A stretch of 64,000 nucleotides of DNA, taken from Sphaerothrix gracilis (GTDB taxonomy: Bacteria > Cyanobacteriota > Cyanobacteriia > Phormidesmidales > Phormidesmidaceae). A program made the position numbers and the translations under genes. Position 1 is the stretch's first letter; each line of letters starts with the position of its first letter. Below the pieces are notes generated by a model. That model worked only from the letters and a program-made list of their open reading frames with translations, was not told the origin of the DNA and ran no database searches. This document shows, one piece after another, positions 35,683 to 44,659 of the stretch. The DNA lies in contig NZ_JASATW010000001.1 in the NCBI RefSeq assembly GCF_030405905.1, positions 186,001 to 250,000 of the forward strand. The letters run 5' to 3'.

Positions 35683-36803
35683 AACCCCATCGCGGCCGCT
35701 AAGCTCTCTAGGTTAGGTTCGATTCCCTGATGAACCTGGTTTTGACTGTGCTCAATAGCAGACTCTGGGTCTTTCAAGCCGTTGCCTGTAAGGACGCAGA
35801 CTACCGTAGCTCCTGTCGGCACCTGATCTTTCACCTTTAGCAACCCGGCTACAGAAGCAGCGCTGGCCGGTTCACAAAAGATACCTTCTGCCGCTGCCAA
35901 TAGCCGATAGGCCGCCAGGATTTCTGCATCAGTGACCGCATTAAAGGCGCCTTGGCTCGCTGACTGTACGGCCAAGGCGCGATCGCGATTGGCCGGATTA
36001 CCAATGCGAATCGCCGTAGCCAAAGTCTCAGGTTGGGGGCAAGGTTTGCCAGTCACCAGCGGCGCTGCGCCAGCGGCTTGGAAACCCATCATTCGCGGCA
36101 GGCGATCGCAGCGTCCCTGAGCGTGATATTCACAAAAACCCATCCAGTAGGCTGTGATATTACCCGCATTACCCACCGGAATGCACAGCCAGTCGGGCAC
36201 ATTGCCCAGCGCATCAACTACTTCAAAAGCTGCCGTTTTCTGACCTTCTAAGCGATCAGGATTAAGGGAGTTTACTAACGTTACCGGGTATTTATCAGCG
36301 CTCTGACGCACCATTGTCAAAGCCTGATCAAAGTTACCTTCAATCGCTAGAATCTGAGCACCATAGAGCAGTGCCTGGGCCAGTTTTCCCAAAGCGACAT
36401 AGCCATTGGGAATCACAACGAAGGCTCGTAGTCCTCCCCGCAGAGCGTAGGCTGCGGCTGCAGCGGAGGTGTTGCCCGTACTGGCACAGATGACCGCTTC
36501 AGCGCCAGCTTCCTTAGCCTTAGAAATTGCTAGGGTCATACCTCGATCTTTGAAGCTACCCGTGGGATTAAGGCCATCATATTTGACAAAAACCTGAACA
36601 GATCTGCCAATACGAGCGGCAATTGCGGGCACTGGGATCAGCGGCGTATTCCCTTCTAGAAGAGTTACGACAGGCGTCTGTTCACTGACGGGCAAGTAAG
36701 CCCGGTAAGCCTGGATCAAACCCGGCCAGCGATTCAGCAAAGTGGAGGGCTGAGTCGAATAGCTGTCGGGCAATAACTGATTGGGATTGAGACTAAGGGT
36801 CAC
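35679..36803 (-). CDS. thrC: threonine synthase
   Basis: 374-residue PLP enzyme converting O-phosphohomoserine to threonine. The cofactor lysine is K85 in NPTGSFKDRGM, preceded by LLEGNTPLIPVP. SNTSAAAAAYA-type phosphate loop residues follow (CASTGNTSAAAAAYA). Length suits the short bacterial form. The start is GTG at 36803. It is isolated on the minus strand. Confidence 0.94.
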   Translation of the reverse strand: MTLSLNPNQLLPDSYSTQPSTLLNRWPGLIQAYRAYLPVSEQTPVVTLLEGNTPLIPVPAIAARIGRSVQVFVKYDGLNPTGSFKDRGMTLAISKAKEAGAEAVICASTGNTSAAAAAYALRGGLRAFVVIPNGYVALGKLAQALLYGAQILAIEGNFDQALTMVRQSADKYPVTLVNSLNPDRLEGQKTAAFEVVDALGNVPDWLCIPVGNAGNITAYWMGFCEYHAQGRCDRLPRMMGFQAAGAAPLVTGKPCPQPETLATAIRIGNPANRDRALAVQSASQGAFNAVTDAEILAAYRLLAAAEGIFCEPASAASVAGLLKVKDQVPTGATVVCVLTGNGLKDPESAIEHSQNQVHQGIEPNLESLAAAMGF

Positions 36804-37043
36804 GGGTTAATTCAGAATTTGAGCGAAAAAATTAAAGACGACAGCAGCCAGCAAATCTGGCTATTCAAGTCTACCGCGTCCCTCAGGCAAGCAGCGCATC
36901 GCCGCTATCCTAGCCGCTTGAAGAGCTGGCATAGCCGATCGAGGGTAAAGATTGGCGGCTGTTACGATTTTTGGATAAAGCGTGATAAGTATAAGATTGG
37001 GCCAGTGCCCTTGCTAAGTATAAATTCTCATCGTGTGTTTGAG

Positions 37044-37244
37044 ATGAACGTTTCTTCCGCCAGTTCGCCTGCCGCGCCTAATTCTGAACCAGAGAGAACT
37101 GCTAACCAGCCAGAGGGCGAAAAAGTTTGCTGGATAGAGGTCAAACAGTCTGCTTTCCAGGCCAATCATCAAGTAGAACTGCTGCACCTGCTAGCAGAGG
37201 CAGACGCACTGCTGCTCCAGCTACAAACACTCAGTTCCAAGTAG
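37044..37244 (+). CDS. small conserved cyanobacterial protein
   Basis: 66-residue protein with a Ser/Pro-rich N-terminus and a conserved C-terminal helix (VKQSAFQANHQVELLHLL, then LLLQLQTLSSK). A longer in-frame start at 36819 would add 75 basic residues that look non-conserved, so the internal ATG is chosen. Function unknown. I recall similar short proteins in many cyanobacteria but cannot name the family. Confidence 0.65.
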   Translation: MNVSSASSPAAPNSEPERTANQPEGEKVCWIEVKQSAFQANHQVELLHLLAEADALLLQLQTLSSK

Positions 37245-37415
37245 CTGAAGCTGGCTGGTAAGTTGGTTGGGGCTAAAGCCGCAGCAGTGCTAGCGGTTCC
37301 AGGACGCTTCCCTGTTTTCTCCAGACAGGCAGGAAGCTGATTATCTTTGACAAAACTCAGTGATCCGATTGTCAGAGAATTGGCTATCCTGAGTGAGAAT
37401 TGTGGGGATTAGCGT

Positions 37416-38210
37416 ATGAAACAACTCAAGCCCAAAGCAACCTGGATTGCGGCTGCGATCGCGGTTGCTGTGAGTGTCGGTAGCGTAGCAGGCTATTTAC
37501 AGCGTTCCGCTCGGCAAGCGGCTAATGACTCCCCTGAGTCAGCCGCAACCTTTGAGCCTGTCGTTGAGGGCTTTGGCCGTGAGAGCATTGGGCGATCGCC
37601 ACAGTTTTTAGCCACAGCCAAGACAGCTCTTCTCCAAGCTACTCCCGTGGCCGAACGACTACCCCGAATTTCCACTGGTCGCAGCGATCCTTTCATTTCG
37701 CCGTTTATCCCGGCTCAGCCTGCGATCGCTGACAAAGCGAGACCCAACAGGGCACCGACGGCAGAGGCTACCGCTAATCCTGCTCCTGCCGCCGCCGCCC
37801 CCAGTCCACCACCGACCGCGACTGCGCCCAGTGCCCCCGTTGCCCTGCAGCCGCTACCGGCTGCTCGCTCACCCCAAGCTCTACCGCCTGTCCCAGCTAG
37901 CTTACCTAGCCTATCGGTTGCAAATCAGCCCCTCAGCCTGCCTGTTGCTGCCGCTCCGAGAGCGTCAGGCGCAGCGGCGATTCAAATATCGGGTGTGATG
38001 CAGCTAGCTGATCAGATCAGCATTTTAGTGCAGGAACCCAATGCCGAAACAGGCCGCTACGTCCAAGTCGGCGACTACTTAGCCAACGGTCAGGTGCGGA
38101 TTAGCCGGGTGGAATGGGCCAGCGGACAGGATCCAGTGGTGATTTTGGAGCAGGCCGGTCGGGAATACGTTAAAACAGTGGGAGGAGCTTCGCTGGCTCA
38201 GGCCCGTTAG
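37416..38210 (+). CDS. membrane-anchored Pro/Ala-rich protein, PilP-like C-terminus
   Basis: 264-residue protein. An N-terminal helix (about 9-27) serves as anchor or signal. The motif GRSDPFISPF (about 88-97) and the C-terminal beta-rich domain (about 190-260: ISGVMQLADQISILVQEP, QVGDYLANGQVRISRVEW) resemble pilus assembly PilP or small beta-barrel domains of secretion systems. A roughly 80-residue Pro/Ala linker separates them. No other pilus genes are adjacent, so the role is uncertain. Confidence 0.7.
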   Translation: MKQLKPKATWIAAAIAVAVSVGSVAGYLQRSARQAANDSPESAATFEPVVEGFGRESIGRSPQFLATAKTALLQATPVAERLPRISTGRSDPFISPFIPAQPAIADKARPNRAPTAEATANPAPAAAAPSPPPTATAPSAPVALQPLPAARSPQALPPVPASLPSLSVANQPLSLPVAAAPRASGAAAIQISGVMQLADQISILVQEPNAETGRYVQVGDYLANGQVRISRVEWASGQDPVVILEQAGREYVKTVGGASLAQAR

Positions 38211-38242
38211 GGCGATCGCTTTTTTGATTAGTCTTGCAGTCG

Positions 38243-38770
38243 ATGTTGTCTATGAGTTCATTACCTTCAGACAAGAGCGGACAGCAGATGCCAACAGCCG
38301 TCTCAGGTTCGGTTCTCGATCTTAGCGGCCGCTATCTTTGCCCAGTTTGCCGTCACGGGCAAATTGAAGCGCTGACGCTGATGGATGCCTTTGCCTGCGA
38401 TTTCTGCCGTCATATTTTTACGGTCAATTTACAAAATCAAACCGTTCAGGTTGTCGATAGCGCCCAGCCCATGAGCTGGCGCTGGAAAGGACATACCTGG
38501 CGGGGCGTGCATCAAGACAACTGGAACCTAACCCTAATTATCTGGATTGTAGGCTTGGCCTTGGTTGGTTTTCCAACTGGATTAGTTTGGCTATCGTCCC
38601 ACCTGTTTCCGCCCCTGCCTGGCAGCCCCGGAGCACAGCTTCCGGCTGTCTGGGCTGGCTTAACTTTGGCCTGTCACTCAGCACTGGTCTTGTGGCTGCT
38701 TTCGGAACACTATCAGCTACCGCTGTACGTATCTGCTAAGGTGCGGCTACAGCAGCTAGGTCAGCGTTGA
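38243..38770 (+). CDS. zinc-ribbon membrane protein of unknown function
   Basis: About 175 residues. An N-terminal zinc ribbon (CPVCRHGQIE and CDFCRHIF) is followed by WRWKGHTWRGVHQDN and two transmembrane helices (roughly 95-115 and 130-155). An in-frame TTG nine bases upstream and an ATG at 38252 are alternative starts; no clear ribosome site decides. Similar proteins occur in cyanobacteria without assigned function. It lies 32 bases behind the PilP-like gene, so co-transcription is likely. Confidence 0.68.
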   Translation: MLSMSSLPSDKSGQQMPTAVSGSVLDLSGRYLCPVCRHGQIEALTLMDAFACDFCRHIFTVNLQNQTVQVVDSAQPMSWRWKGHTWRGVHQDNWNLTLIIWIVGLALVGFPTGLVWLSSHLFPPLPGSPGAQLPAVWAGLTLACHSALVLWLLSEHYQLPLYVSAKVRLQQLGQR

Positions 38771-38916
38771 AGCCAGACTGTTTTTGCTATTTGAAGTAGA
38801 CCAAGTCTGGGATAAAACAGCGCATTAAGGGATTTATCGGTTTCTGCCAGAGTCATTCCGATGACCGCTATACTGCATGGATTGAAGGTCGCTAGCATTC
38901 CCACAGGGATTGAGCT

Positions 38917-41310
38917 ATGGAATATTGGGAGTTTCTACTGCAGAAAGAGGGCGATCGCACCTGGTTACCACTAGAATCTGCTGAAGTCGAAATTTTAGAA
39001 GGTCGCTACCGCTTGATGGCCCACGCTAGTCAGGCCAATGCGGCTGTTGAGGTTCGCATTAGCCAACTACTACTAGACGAGATTCCTCCCAAACGTCGAG
39101 TTCTTAAACGTCAGGGGCAAACCAATCAAGACGGCCTCATGGTTGTTATGCCTTTTACTCAGCTTCAGGCAGGCACTTGGGAAGTGCAGTGCGTTGGCGG
39201 TGATCCCCTAAATGATTTGATGGGAGATAGCTGGCAGCAGACCATTCAGTTTCAAATTTTGCCTCGCAATCTCGACGAAACAGATGACTGGGAAGCCAAC
39301 TGGACTCCCGTTCTAGAGCAAGAAACAGTAACTGCTGACCAAACCGTCACCAGCTCAGAGGCAGCTGCCACTGCCAGCCTGTTTTCGCCGAATTCTGAAT
39401 CTATCCAGCATTTTGAAAACAGTTCTTTAATAACAGATTCAGAAGCCACCGTTCCCCCGAAAGCTGTACCGCCGGTTTGGGAGAAGAGCGCTTCGTTATC
39501 AGCGCTCTCCCCCGATGTTGAAGAGATAGCAGATCAGCTAATAGGCGAAGTCTTCGGCGATATCCTGGCATCTGATCAGGCGGCAACAGAAGCTGATTCG
39601 CACCCCGAATCGGTTGCGGCTTCTCACCTACCCCTACAGATCGAATTAGATCAGGCGACTTATTTGATCCGTTCTCGTCAGGCGCTCAGGCTGCAGGTGC
39701 AGATTCAGGCGACGGCCACCTATTCTGAGCTGCCTGAGAGCAAACTTCAGCTCGCCCTGCGCAATCCTCAGACCTCAGAGGTATTAGATATCGTTGAGCG
39801 ATCGCTGCAGGCCCAGCCTTTGCCCGCCGAGCTCGGCATTGAAGTGAAAATACCTGCCGCCAAAACTCACCTGATTTTAGGAGAATTGACGCTACAGTCC
39901 TGCGCCCAGGAGGCGATCGCTGCCGCCCAGACATTTACGGTTGCCGTCATGCTAGACAATCTGATTGAAACGGTGGCCGATCAGGGTGAATATCTGCAAG
40001 ATCCAAGTCAGTGGCATCGGCCTTTAGAAACAGCCGCTACAGAGGAGGCTCCATCTGCTGCTGCAGAAACAATAGAAGCAGAGCAGAAAAAATCGCTGCC
40101 AGTACGGCTGCCAAAATCAAGCGCCCAGTCAGGCAAACCCGTGTTCTTGCCCTCCGTCGGCATGTTCTTACCGCCTCAAATTCACGAACCGCTGCTAGCA
40201 TCGTCCTCAATGGCGGATACGCGGACGCCGATGCTGCCCTCACTACCCGCTATTAGACCTCAACAGACAGCGTTTCCTGAGCCTACTGCCCCCTCGCCAG
40301 AACCTGATGTCCCTCAAGATGAAGTAGAACAGCCCGAAACAAATACGCCTACCCCCCACGACTCGGTAGCCGAGGCAGAGGTAGCTGAAACCTCCGAGGA
40401 GTCCTTAGCTGCTGGCGATGAGGCTGCAGTTTTGGCAGAGGATGCTAGTCCAGAAGTTAGCCCAGCGGAAGTAACGTCTCCCGTCAGTCCGGTCGGGCCG
40501 ACTGGTATTGTTACAGCTGATGAGGCTGATGCCGATGCCGACCTAATCGCAGCCGCCCAAGAAGTTGATCTAGAACAAGACATTAGCGCTGATTTAGCAC
40601 TAGATGAGAGCACCGAAGACGCGGCGGCACCTGTTGATACCGCCTTTCAGTCCTTAAATTTGAAGGAGCGCTTTTGGTCGCGGCTCAATGCCTTTGCCTT
40701 AGACAGTCACAGAGCAGCTCAGGAAATGCAGGCAGCTATCGAACACCAAGAAGCTGCCGCTGCCGCTGCTAACGCCGAGATGGAGGCGGCATTGCAGCCT
40801 GAGGCGATCGCCTCCAATCCGTCCCCGGTGACAGAAAACTCCAGCGATGAATTTGTCGTTTATGACGCTGTCGAGCAGCCTGCTCCCGCTGTTGCTGAAA
40901 CTGCTGCTACCGCTGCGGAAAAAGAAATTAAAGAAATTGCTGAGTTGCCGCCGGTTCCCCGGCCACAGCTCAAGGTGCCGGTGGGGAATTTAGTAGCCGG
41001 TGAACTGATTTCAATTCAGATTATGCTGCCGGCAACGCCTGAGCGTCTCTGCGTCAAATTCTGGACCAGCGATTTGCAAACGCGGGCGCTCGTGGACAAT
41101 CCTCGCTGGCTGATGTCTTTTGATCCCGATGGTCAGGGGCAAATGTCAACAACGCTGCGCATCAGCGTACCGCAGGGATGCCTGGAAGCTCGATTTGCGG
41201 CGATCGCCATTGACGTAGTGAGCCAACGAGAAAGCGATCGCGTAGTGGTAGATCGCGCTATCCTACCCGCTGACCTGCCCGATACCTCACTAGATGAGTT
41301 TGAGGTATAA
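38917..41310 (+). CDS. large acidic, low-complexity protein of unknown function
   Basis: 797-residue protein. A folded N-terminal domain (about 1-115, beginning MEYWEFLLQKEGDRTWLPLE) is followed by acidic Ala/Glu/Pro-rich linkers and a middle beta-rich domain (about 230-350, LQIELDQATYLIRSRQALRL). A second long disordered acidic region (about 370-660) follows, then a C-terminal beta domain (about 680-790: LKVPVGNLVAGELISIQIML, LCVKFWTSDLQTRALVDNPR). No signal peptide. The two beta domains resemble each other in layout. Function unknown. Confidence 0.75.
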   Translation: MEYWEFLLQKEGDRTWLPLESAEVEILEGRYRLMAHASQANAAVEVRISQLLLDEIPPKRRVLKRQGQTNQDGLMVVMPFTQLQAGTWEVQCVGGDPLNDLMGDSWQQTIQFQILPRNLDETDDWEANWTPVLEQETVTADQTVTSSEAAATASLFSPNSESIQHFENSSLITDSEATVPPKAVPPVWEKSASLSALSPDVEEIADQLIGEVFGDILASDQAATEADSHPESVAASHLPLQIELDQATYLIRSRQALRLQVQIQATATYSELPESKLQLALRNPQTSEVLDIVERSLQAQPLPAELGIEVKIPAAKTHLILGELTLQSCAQEAIAAAQTFTVAVMLDNLIETVADQGEYLQDPSQWHRPLETAATEEAPSAAAETIEAEQKKSLPVRLPKSSAQSGKPVFLPSVGMFLPPQIHEPLLASSSMADTRTPMLPSLPAIRPQQTAFPEPTAPSPEPDVPQDEVEQPETNTPTPHDSVAEAEVAETSEESLAAGDEAAVLAEDASPEVSPAEVTSPVSPVGPTGIVTADEADADADLIAAAQEVDLEQDISADLALDESTEDAAAPVDTAFQSLNLKERFWSRLNAFALDSHRAAQEMQAAIEHQEAAAAAANAEMEAALQPEAIASNPSPVTENSSDEFVVYDAVEQPAPAVAETAATAAEKEIKEIAELPPVPRPQLKVPVGNLVAGELISIQIMLPATPERLCVKFWTSDLQTRALVDNPRWLMSFDPDGQGQMSTTLRISVPQGCLEARFAAIAIDVVSQRESDRVVVDRAILPADLPDTSLDEFEV

Positions 41311-41456
41311 CCTCAAAGGGCGATCGCGTCTTCTCTGGCTCTGGGCGCGGCTTTTCAATTTAACGTTGCGCAAAGTTTGTAGAAGAATTTAAGCATTTTG
41401 GGCCGATTCGCAGTAATCTATTGACGTAATAATTTGTGTTGAGATAGGAAATCTAT

Positions 41457-41567
41457 ATGGCAGCTTCTTTTCTTCCCTCAGTTCTCGTGCCGATAGTGGG
41501 TCTTGTTTTCCCAGCAGTAGCGATGGCCTTCTTGTTTCTCTATATTGAGCAAGAAGACGCCGCATAG
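41457..41567 (+). CDS. psaI: photosystem I subunit VIII (PsaI)
   Basis: 36-residue single-helix membrane protein of photosystem I. The core FLPSVLVPIVGLVFPAVAMA is characteristic of PsaI, which helps PsaL bind and trimerise the complex. AGGA lies about ten bases upstream of the ATG. It is monocistronic and convergent with psbJ, sharing a bidirectional terminator. Too short for ordinary gene calling, so found by reading the DNA. Confidence 0.9.
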   Translation: MAASFLPSVLVPIVGLVFPAVAMAFLFLYIEQEDAA

Positions 41568-41636
41568 CTGCTAAAGCCCGTTTTGAAGAGCTTTTCATGT
41601 TCTCCAAAACGGCTAAAAATCAATAAAGGCCACAAC

Positions 41637-41666
41637 AAAAAGCACCGCTGTTCAGCAGTGCTTTTT
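41637..41666. terminator. bidirectional terminator between psaI and psbJ
   Basis: The stem AAAAAGCAC / GTGCTTTTT extends by GCTG / CAGC past one mismatch, with a 2-base loop. It has T runs in both directions, serving psaI on the plus strand and psbEFLJ on the minus strand. A second inverted repeat, CCGTTTTG / CAAAACGG (about 41578-41612), precedes it. Confidence 0.82.
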
Positions 41667-41689
41667 GCTTATTAGCGCATCAAATCGGC

Positions 41690-41809
41690 TTACATAGCAG
41701 AGCCGACACCTGCATAAGCGCCGTAGAAGAAAAGACCGACAACCACAAGGACGCCAGTGCCCGCAATCGTCGCCACGATCCACAAAGGAATTCTACCGCT
41801 TTGGCCCAC
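41690..41809 (-). CDS. psbJ: photosystem II protein J
   Basis: 39-residue single-helix photosystem II subunit next to cytochrome b559. The core GRIPLWIVATIAGTGVLVV and FFYGAYAGVGS are typical. The start is GTG, with GGAGG six bases upstream. Last gene of psbEFLJ. Confidence 0.96.
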   Translation of the reverse strand: MGQSGRIPLWIVATIAGTGVLVVVGLFFYGAYAGVGSAM

Positions 41810-41869
41810 CACACACCTCCAAAAGAATTAATCAACTAAAAAACAGGTCTTAAAAAACCGATCAATCCT

Positions 41870-41989
41870 CTAGTTAAAGAAGTAGCTAGAGAACAGCAAT
41901 CCAAGAACAAATACGAGCAACAACCCTAAGTATAGAGAAGTTCGGTTAAGTTCAACTGGCTGCTTATTGGGGTTTTGTTTGCGATCCAC
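41870..41989 (-). CDS. psbL: photosystem II protein L
   Basis: 39-residue single-helix subunit at the photosystem II dimer interface. NPNKQPVELNRTSLYLGLLL and the ending FSSYFFN are diagnostic. The start is GTG, with AGGAGG five bases upstream overlapping the psbF stop, which implies translational coupling. Confidence 0.96.
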   Translation of the reverse strand: MDRKQNPNKQPVELNRTSLYLGLLLVFVLGLLFSSYFFN

Positions 41990-41998
41990 AAAGTCCTC

Positions 41999-42133
41999 CT
42001 ATCTCTGAATAAACTGCATTGCCGCAATAGCTCCCAAAAAGAAAACGCTGGGAACTGCAAGGGCATGAACTGATAACCATCTAACCGTGAAGATGGGATA
42101 AGTTACGGGTTCGTTAGAAGTATTGCTATTCAT
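41999..42133 (-). CDS. psbF: cytochrome b559 beta subunit
   Basis: 44-residue single-helix subunit; H23 in RWLSVHALAVPS binds the b559 heme together with PsbE. TYPIFTVRWL is the family signature. It follows psbE by 36 bases and its stop overlaps the psbL ribosome site. Confidence 0.97.
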   Translation of the reverse strand: MNSNTSNEPVTYPIFTVRWLSVHALAVPSVFFLGAIAAMQFIQR

Positions 42134-42169
42134 TTAAAAAACCTAGTCTGCTAGACAAAAGCGATTGGG

Positions 42170-42418
42170 CTACTGATTTTGGAACTGCTGAATCTCTTGA
42201 CTGGCATCATAGCGATCGTCAACGATAGGCAGCTCCATGCGGTTATTGGGATAGTATTCGTTGGGACGAGGGGTGCCAAATGCATCGTAAGCTAAGCCCG
42301 TGCTTACGAATAACCAACCCGCAATAAAAAGCGCTGGAATTGTGATGCTGTGAATTACCCAGTAGCGCACACTGGTAATAATGTCTGAAAACGGTCTCTC
42401 TCCAGTTGTACCTGCCAT
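42170..42418 (-). CDS. psbE: cytochrome b559 alpha subunit
   Basis: 82-residue photosystem II protein starting MAGTTGERPFSDIITSVRYW; H23 in VIHSITIPAL is the heme ligand. The lumenal tail FGTPRPNEYYP is conserved. AGGAGA is upstream of the ATG. A TTG one codon earlier is not needed. First gene of psbEFLJ and downstream of ycf48. Confidence 0.98.
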   Translation of the reverse strand: MAGTTGERPFSDIITSVRYWVIHSITIPALFIAGWLFVSTGLAYDAFGTPRPNEYYPNNRMELPIVDDRYDASQEIQQFQNQ

Positions 42419-42457
42419 CAAATATCTCCTCTAACAGCAATTTATCTACTTATTCCA

Positions 42458-42486
42458 TCATACGGAACGGATTCTATCCTCACAAG
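42458..42486 (-). promoter_or_regulatory. sigma-70-type promoter of psbEFLJ
   Basis: On the minus strand TTGTGA (42486-42481), a 17-base spacer and TATGAT (42463-42458). It lies about 45 bases before the psbE start, giving a short leader. Confidence 0.6.
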
Positions 42487-42521
42487 AATAAAAGTCGCGT
42501 CAGCCTCTTTTACCTTAAGAA

Positions 42522-43538
42522 CTAGGCCGCTTTTACTCCGTTATCGTACTTTAGCAAAATACCACGCTGACCTAAGACAAATCCCCTGTTGTCTGGCAAA
42601 AAGACAATTCGGTAAAAGTTGGAGGGAACATTCTCAAGCTGGCGATCTTTTAGCCAGGTTTCACCCCCGTCAAAGCTGCACATGAGATTGCCGCCGCCAC
42701 CGGCTACCCAGATCTCCTCGTCAGTCCGGTAAGCCATATCCAACAGTCCCCAGCTCGTAGCAAATTCAGGATTGATGGGCTCTTGCCAGTCTTCTACGTC
42801 TTCCGAAGCTGAGAACTGTAGCTGGCCGCCACGGGCAATGAGCCAGAGATCGTCATGCTTGTCGAAGCCCATATTTTGCAGGCGTCTGGAGTTTTCTCGG
42901 TTATGAAGCTGCCAGGTGCGCTCTCCGGGCCGCCAGGTGGAGTAAAAATTGCCGCGTGAAGATACAGCCACATAGCGGCCTTCTGGCGATCTTGACATGT
43001 TGCGGACAACACCGACAGCCCCTTCTACCAGAGCTTTCCAATTGCTTCCCTTATTCTCAGTGACATAGATAGCACCGATATCAGTCGCCATTTCAGCCGA
43101 GCTAGGCCCTAAAGCCGTAATCAAAAAAGGACTACCGGGCAGTTTCTCACTCAGCGGAATCCGCTCCCAGGTTTTGCCCTCGTCCTCGGTATGGAGCAGC
43201 AGGCCAGGTTGTCCTGTAATCCAGCCCTCACTGCCGCTGAAGCTGACCGAGGTGAAAGTGTAGCGTTTGTCTTCTAGATCAAGCTGGCGTGGCTGCCAGG
43301 TTTCTCCACCATCTTGAGTTTCTAGCAGCGTGGAGTCGTTGCCAACCAACCAGCCGTGATCGCTATTGCCCGCAAAAGCAATGTCAGAAAAGGTTGCTTC
43401 CGTAGAGAGCTGAAGGACTTGCCAGGGATTTTTTTCCAGAGAAGGCAAAAAATATCCGGAACAACTGGCGGCCAGTAAAGCGATCGCTAAGATCGCAACT
43501 AGCTTTTTGCAAGACCTCAGAGTGGACTGGATTGCCAT
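42522..43538 (-). CDS. ycf48: photosystem II assembly factor Ycf48 (HCF136)
   Basis: 338-residue lumenal seven-bladed beta-propeller that binds precursor D1 and guides early photosystem II assembly. The lipobox LLAASC (about 20-25) suggests a lipid-anchored precursor. BNR-like propeller repeats recur, such as TQDGGETWQ, TEDEGKTWE and SFDGGETWL. It stands between rubA and psbE, the conserved cyanobacterial order. Confidence 0.96.
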   Translation of the reverse strand: MAIQSTLRSCKKLVAILAIALLAASCSGYFLPSLEKNPWQVLQLSTEATFSDIAFAGNSDHGWLVGNDSTLLETQDGGETWQPRQLDLEDKRYTFTSVSFSGSEGWITGQPGLLLHTEDEGKTWERIPLSEKLPGSPFLITALGPSSAEMATDIGAIYVTENKGSNWKALVEGAVGVVRNMSRSPEGRYVAVSSRGNFYSTWRPGERTWQLHNRENSRRLQNMGFDKHDDLWLIARGGQLQFSASEDVEDWQEPINPEFATSWGLLDMAYRTDEEIWVAGGGGNLMCSFDGGETWLKDRQLENVPSNFYRIVFLPDNRGFVLGQRGILLKYDNGVKAA

Positions 43539-43596
43539 AAATAAAGGAAATAACTAATGTCAAAAATAAATCGAATTTCTGTCTCTAAACAGAAGA

Positions 43597-43998
43597 TCAT
43601 CCTAGGCCGTAAAGGCTAAGAAAGAACAAAAAGCCTAGCCCTAGTGCTCCAAAAATTAGCAGGTTCTTTTGACCTGGCGTCAGCGTGTTGACGCCGAGGC
43701 CGTAGCCCAAGTTCTCCTCAAAACCGGAGGGTTTACCCGTAGGCCCAATATTTTCAAACTGAGGCTTGCGGACGCCGCAGACCGGACAGCGCCAGCTAGC
43801 AGGGAGTTGCGAAAATGTCGTGCCAGCGGCAATATTGGCCGTATTGTCTCCCTTGGCAGGCTCATAGACATAGCCGCAGGAACGACACTCGTATCGATCA
43901 GGCTGTTTTGGCTGGGAATCTGCTGTGGCAGTGCTGTCTTGACCCGGCTGAGGGGCAGAAGCATCAGCACTAACATTAACTTCCGGCTCGGTGCTCAT
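43597..43998 (-). CDS. rubA: membrane-anchored rubredoxin (RubA)
   Basis: 133-residue protein with a Ser/Thr/Pro-rich N-terminus, a rubredoxin domain (about 36-82) with iron ligands C38-x2-C41 and C71-x2-C74, and a C-terminal transmembrane helix (about 112-131). RubA/RBD1 is needed for photosystem assembly. ATG 43998 has AGGAAGGG upstream; a TTG 15 bases earlier is part of that ribosome site. First gene of the rubA-ycf48-psbEFLJ set. Confidence 0.95.
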   Translation of the reverse strand: MSTEPEVNVSADASAPQPGQDSTATADSQPKQPDRYECRSCGYVYEPAKGDNTANIAAGTTFSQLPASWRCPVCGVRKPQFENIGPTGKPSGFEENLGYGLGVNTLTPGQKNLLIFGALGLGFLFFLSLYGLG

Positions 43999-44212
43999 GT
44001 ATCCCTTCCTCAATACTCTCTGAATGCAGAATTTTCTGCCTAAAGCTAGAGCCTATCTAGCAAAAACTTACCTAATATGAGAATAACTGTTAAAGATTAT
44101 GACATATTGTGGGTTGTCTTCTAACTGTTCTAGAGCGATCTCAGCGGGCAGTGTGAAGTAAGCGGCGATCGCCAGCGACAGACAAAGCTAATTCGAGGGC
44201 ATTTCGCTGCGG

Positions 44213-44243
44213 TTGCCCTGTATTTCAGAGATTGCACTATAGA
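44213..44243 (+). promoter_or_regulatory. possible ndhC promoter
   Basis: TTGCCC and TATAGA separated by 19 bases, about 55 bases before ndhC. The spacing is longer than ideal, so the -35 assignment is weak. Confidence 0.3.
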
Positions 44244-44296
44244 ATGGTAAAGACAAATAACTTTACCTAACGACCTACTTCAGAGAGCATTGCACC

Positions 44297-44659
44297 GTGT
44301 TTGTTTTAACCGGTTACGAGTACTTTCTAGGATTTTTGATTATCTGCGGTCTGATTCCCGTTTTGGCGCTGACCGCTTCCAAGCTGCTACGCCCCACCAG
44401 TCGTGGCCCCGTGCGCAGAACGACTTACGAATCTGGGATGGAACCCATTGGGGGCGCTTGGATCCAGTTCAATATTCGTTATTACATGTTTGCCCTGGTG
44501 TTTGTCATTTTCGACGTAGAGACGGTTTTCCTCTACCCCTGGGCAGTTGCATTTAGCCGATTGGGTTTGCTGGCTTTTGTAGAAGCCCTCATCTTCATTG
44601 CAATTCTGGTAATCGGCTTGGTCTATGCATGGCGAAAAGGAGCCTTAGAATGGTCATAA
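44297..44659 (+). CDS. ndhC: NAD(P)H-quinone oxidoreductase subunit 3
   Basis: 120-residue three-helix membrane subunit of the cyanobacterial NDH-1 complex. The conserved loop YESGMEPIGGAWIQFNIRYY and FVIFDVETVFLYPWA are diagnostic. The start is GTG. Its stop overlaps the ndhK start by 10 bases. Confidence 0.97.
   Translation: MFVLTGYEYFLGFLIICGLIPVLALTASKLLRPTSRGPVRRTTYESGMEPIGGAWIQFNIRYYMFALVFVIFDVETVFLYPWAVAFSRLGLLAFVEALIFIAILVIGLVYAWRKGALEWS

Noticed and set aside
36819..37043. 75-residue N-terminal extension of the small protein at 37044
   Set aside because: Basic, low-conservation-looking sequence; the recognisable part starts at the internal ATG.
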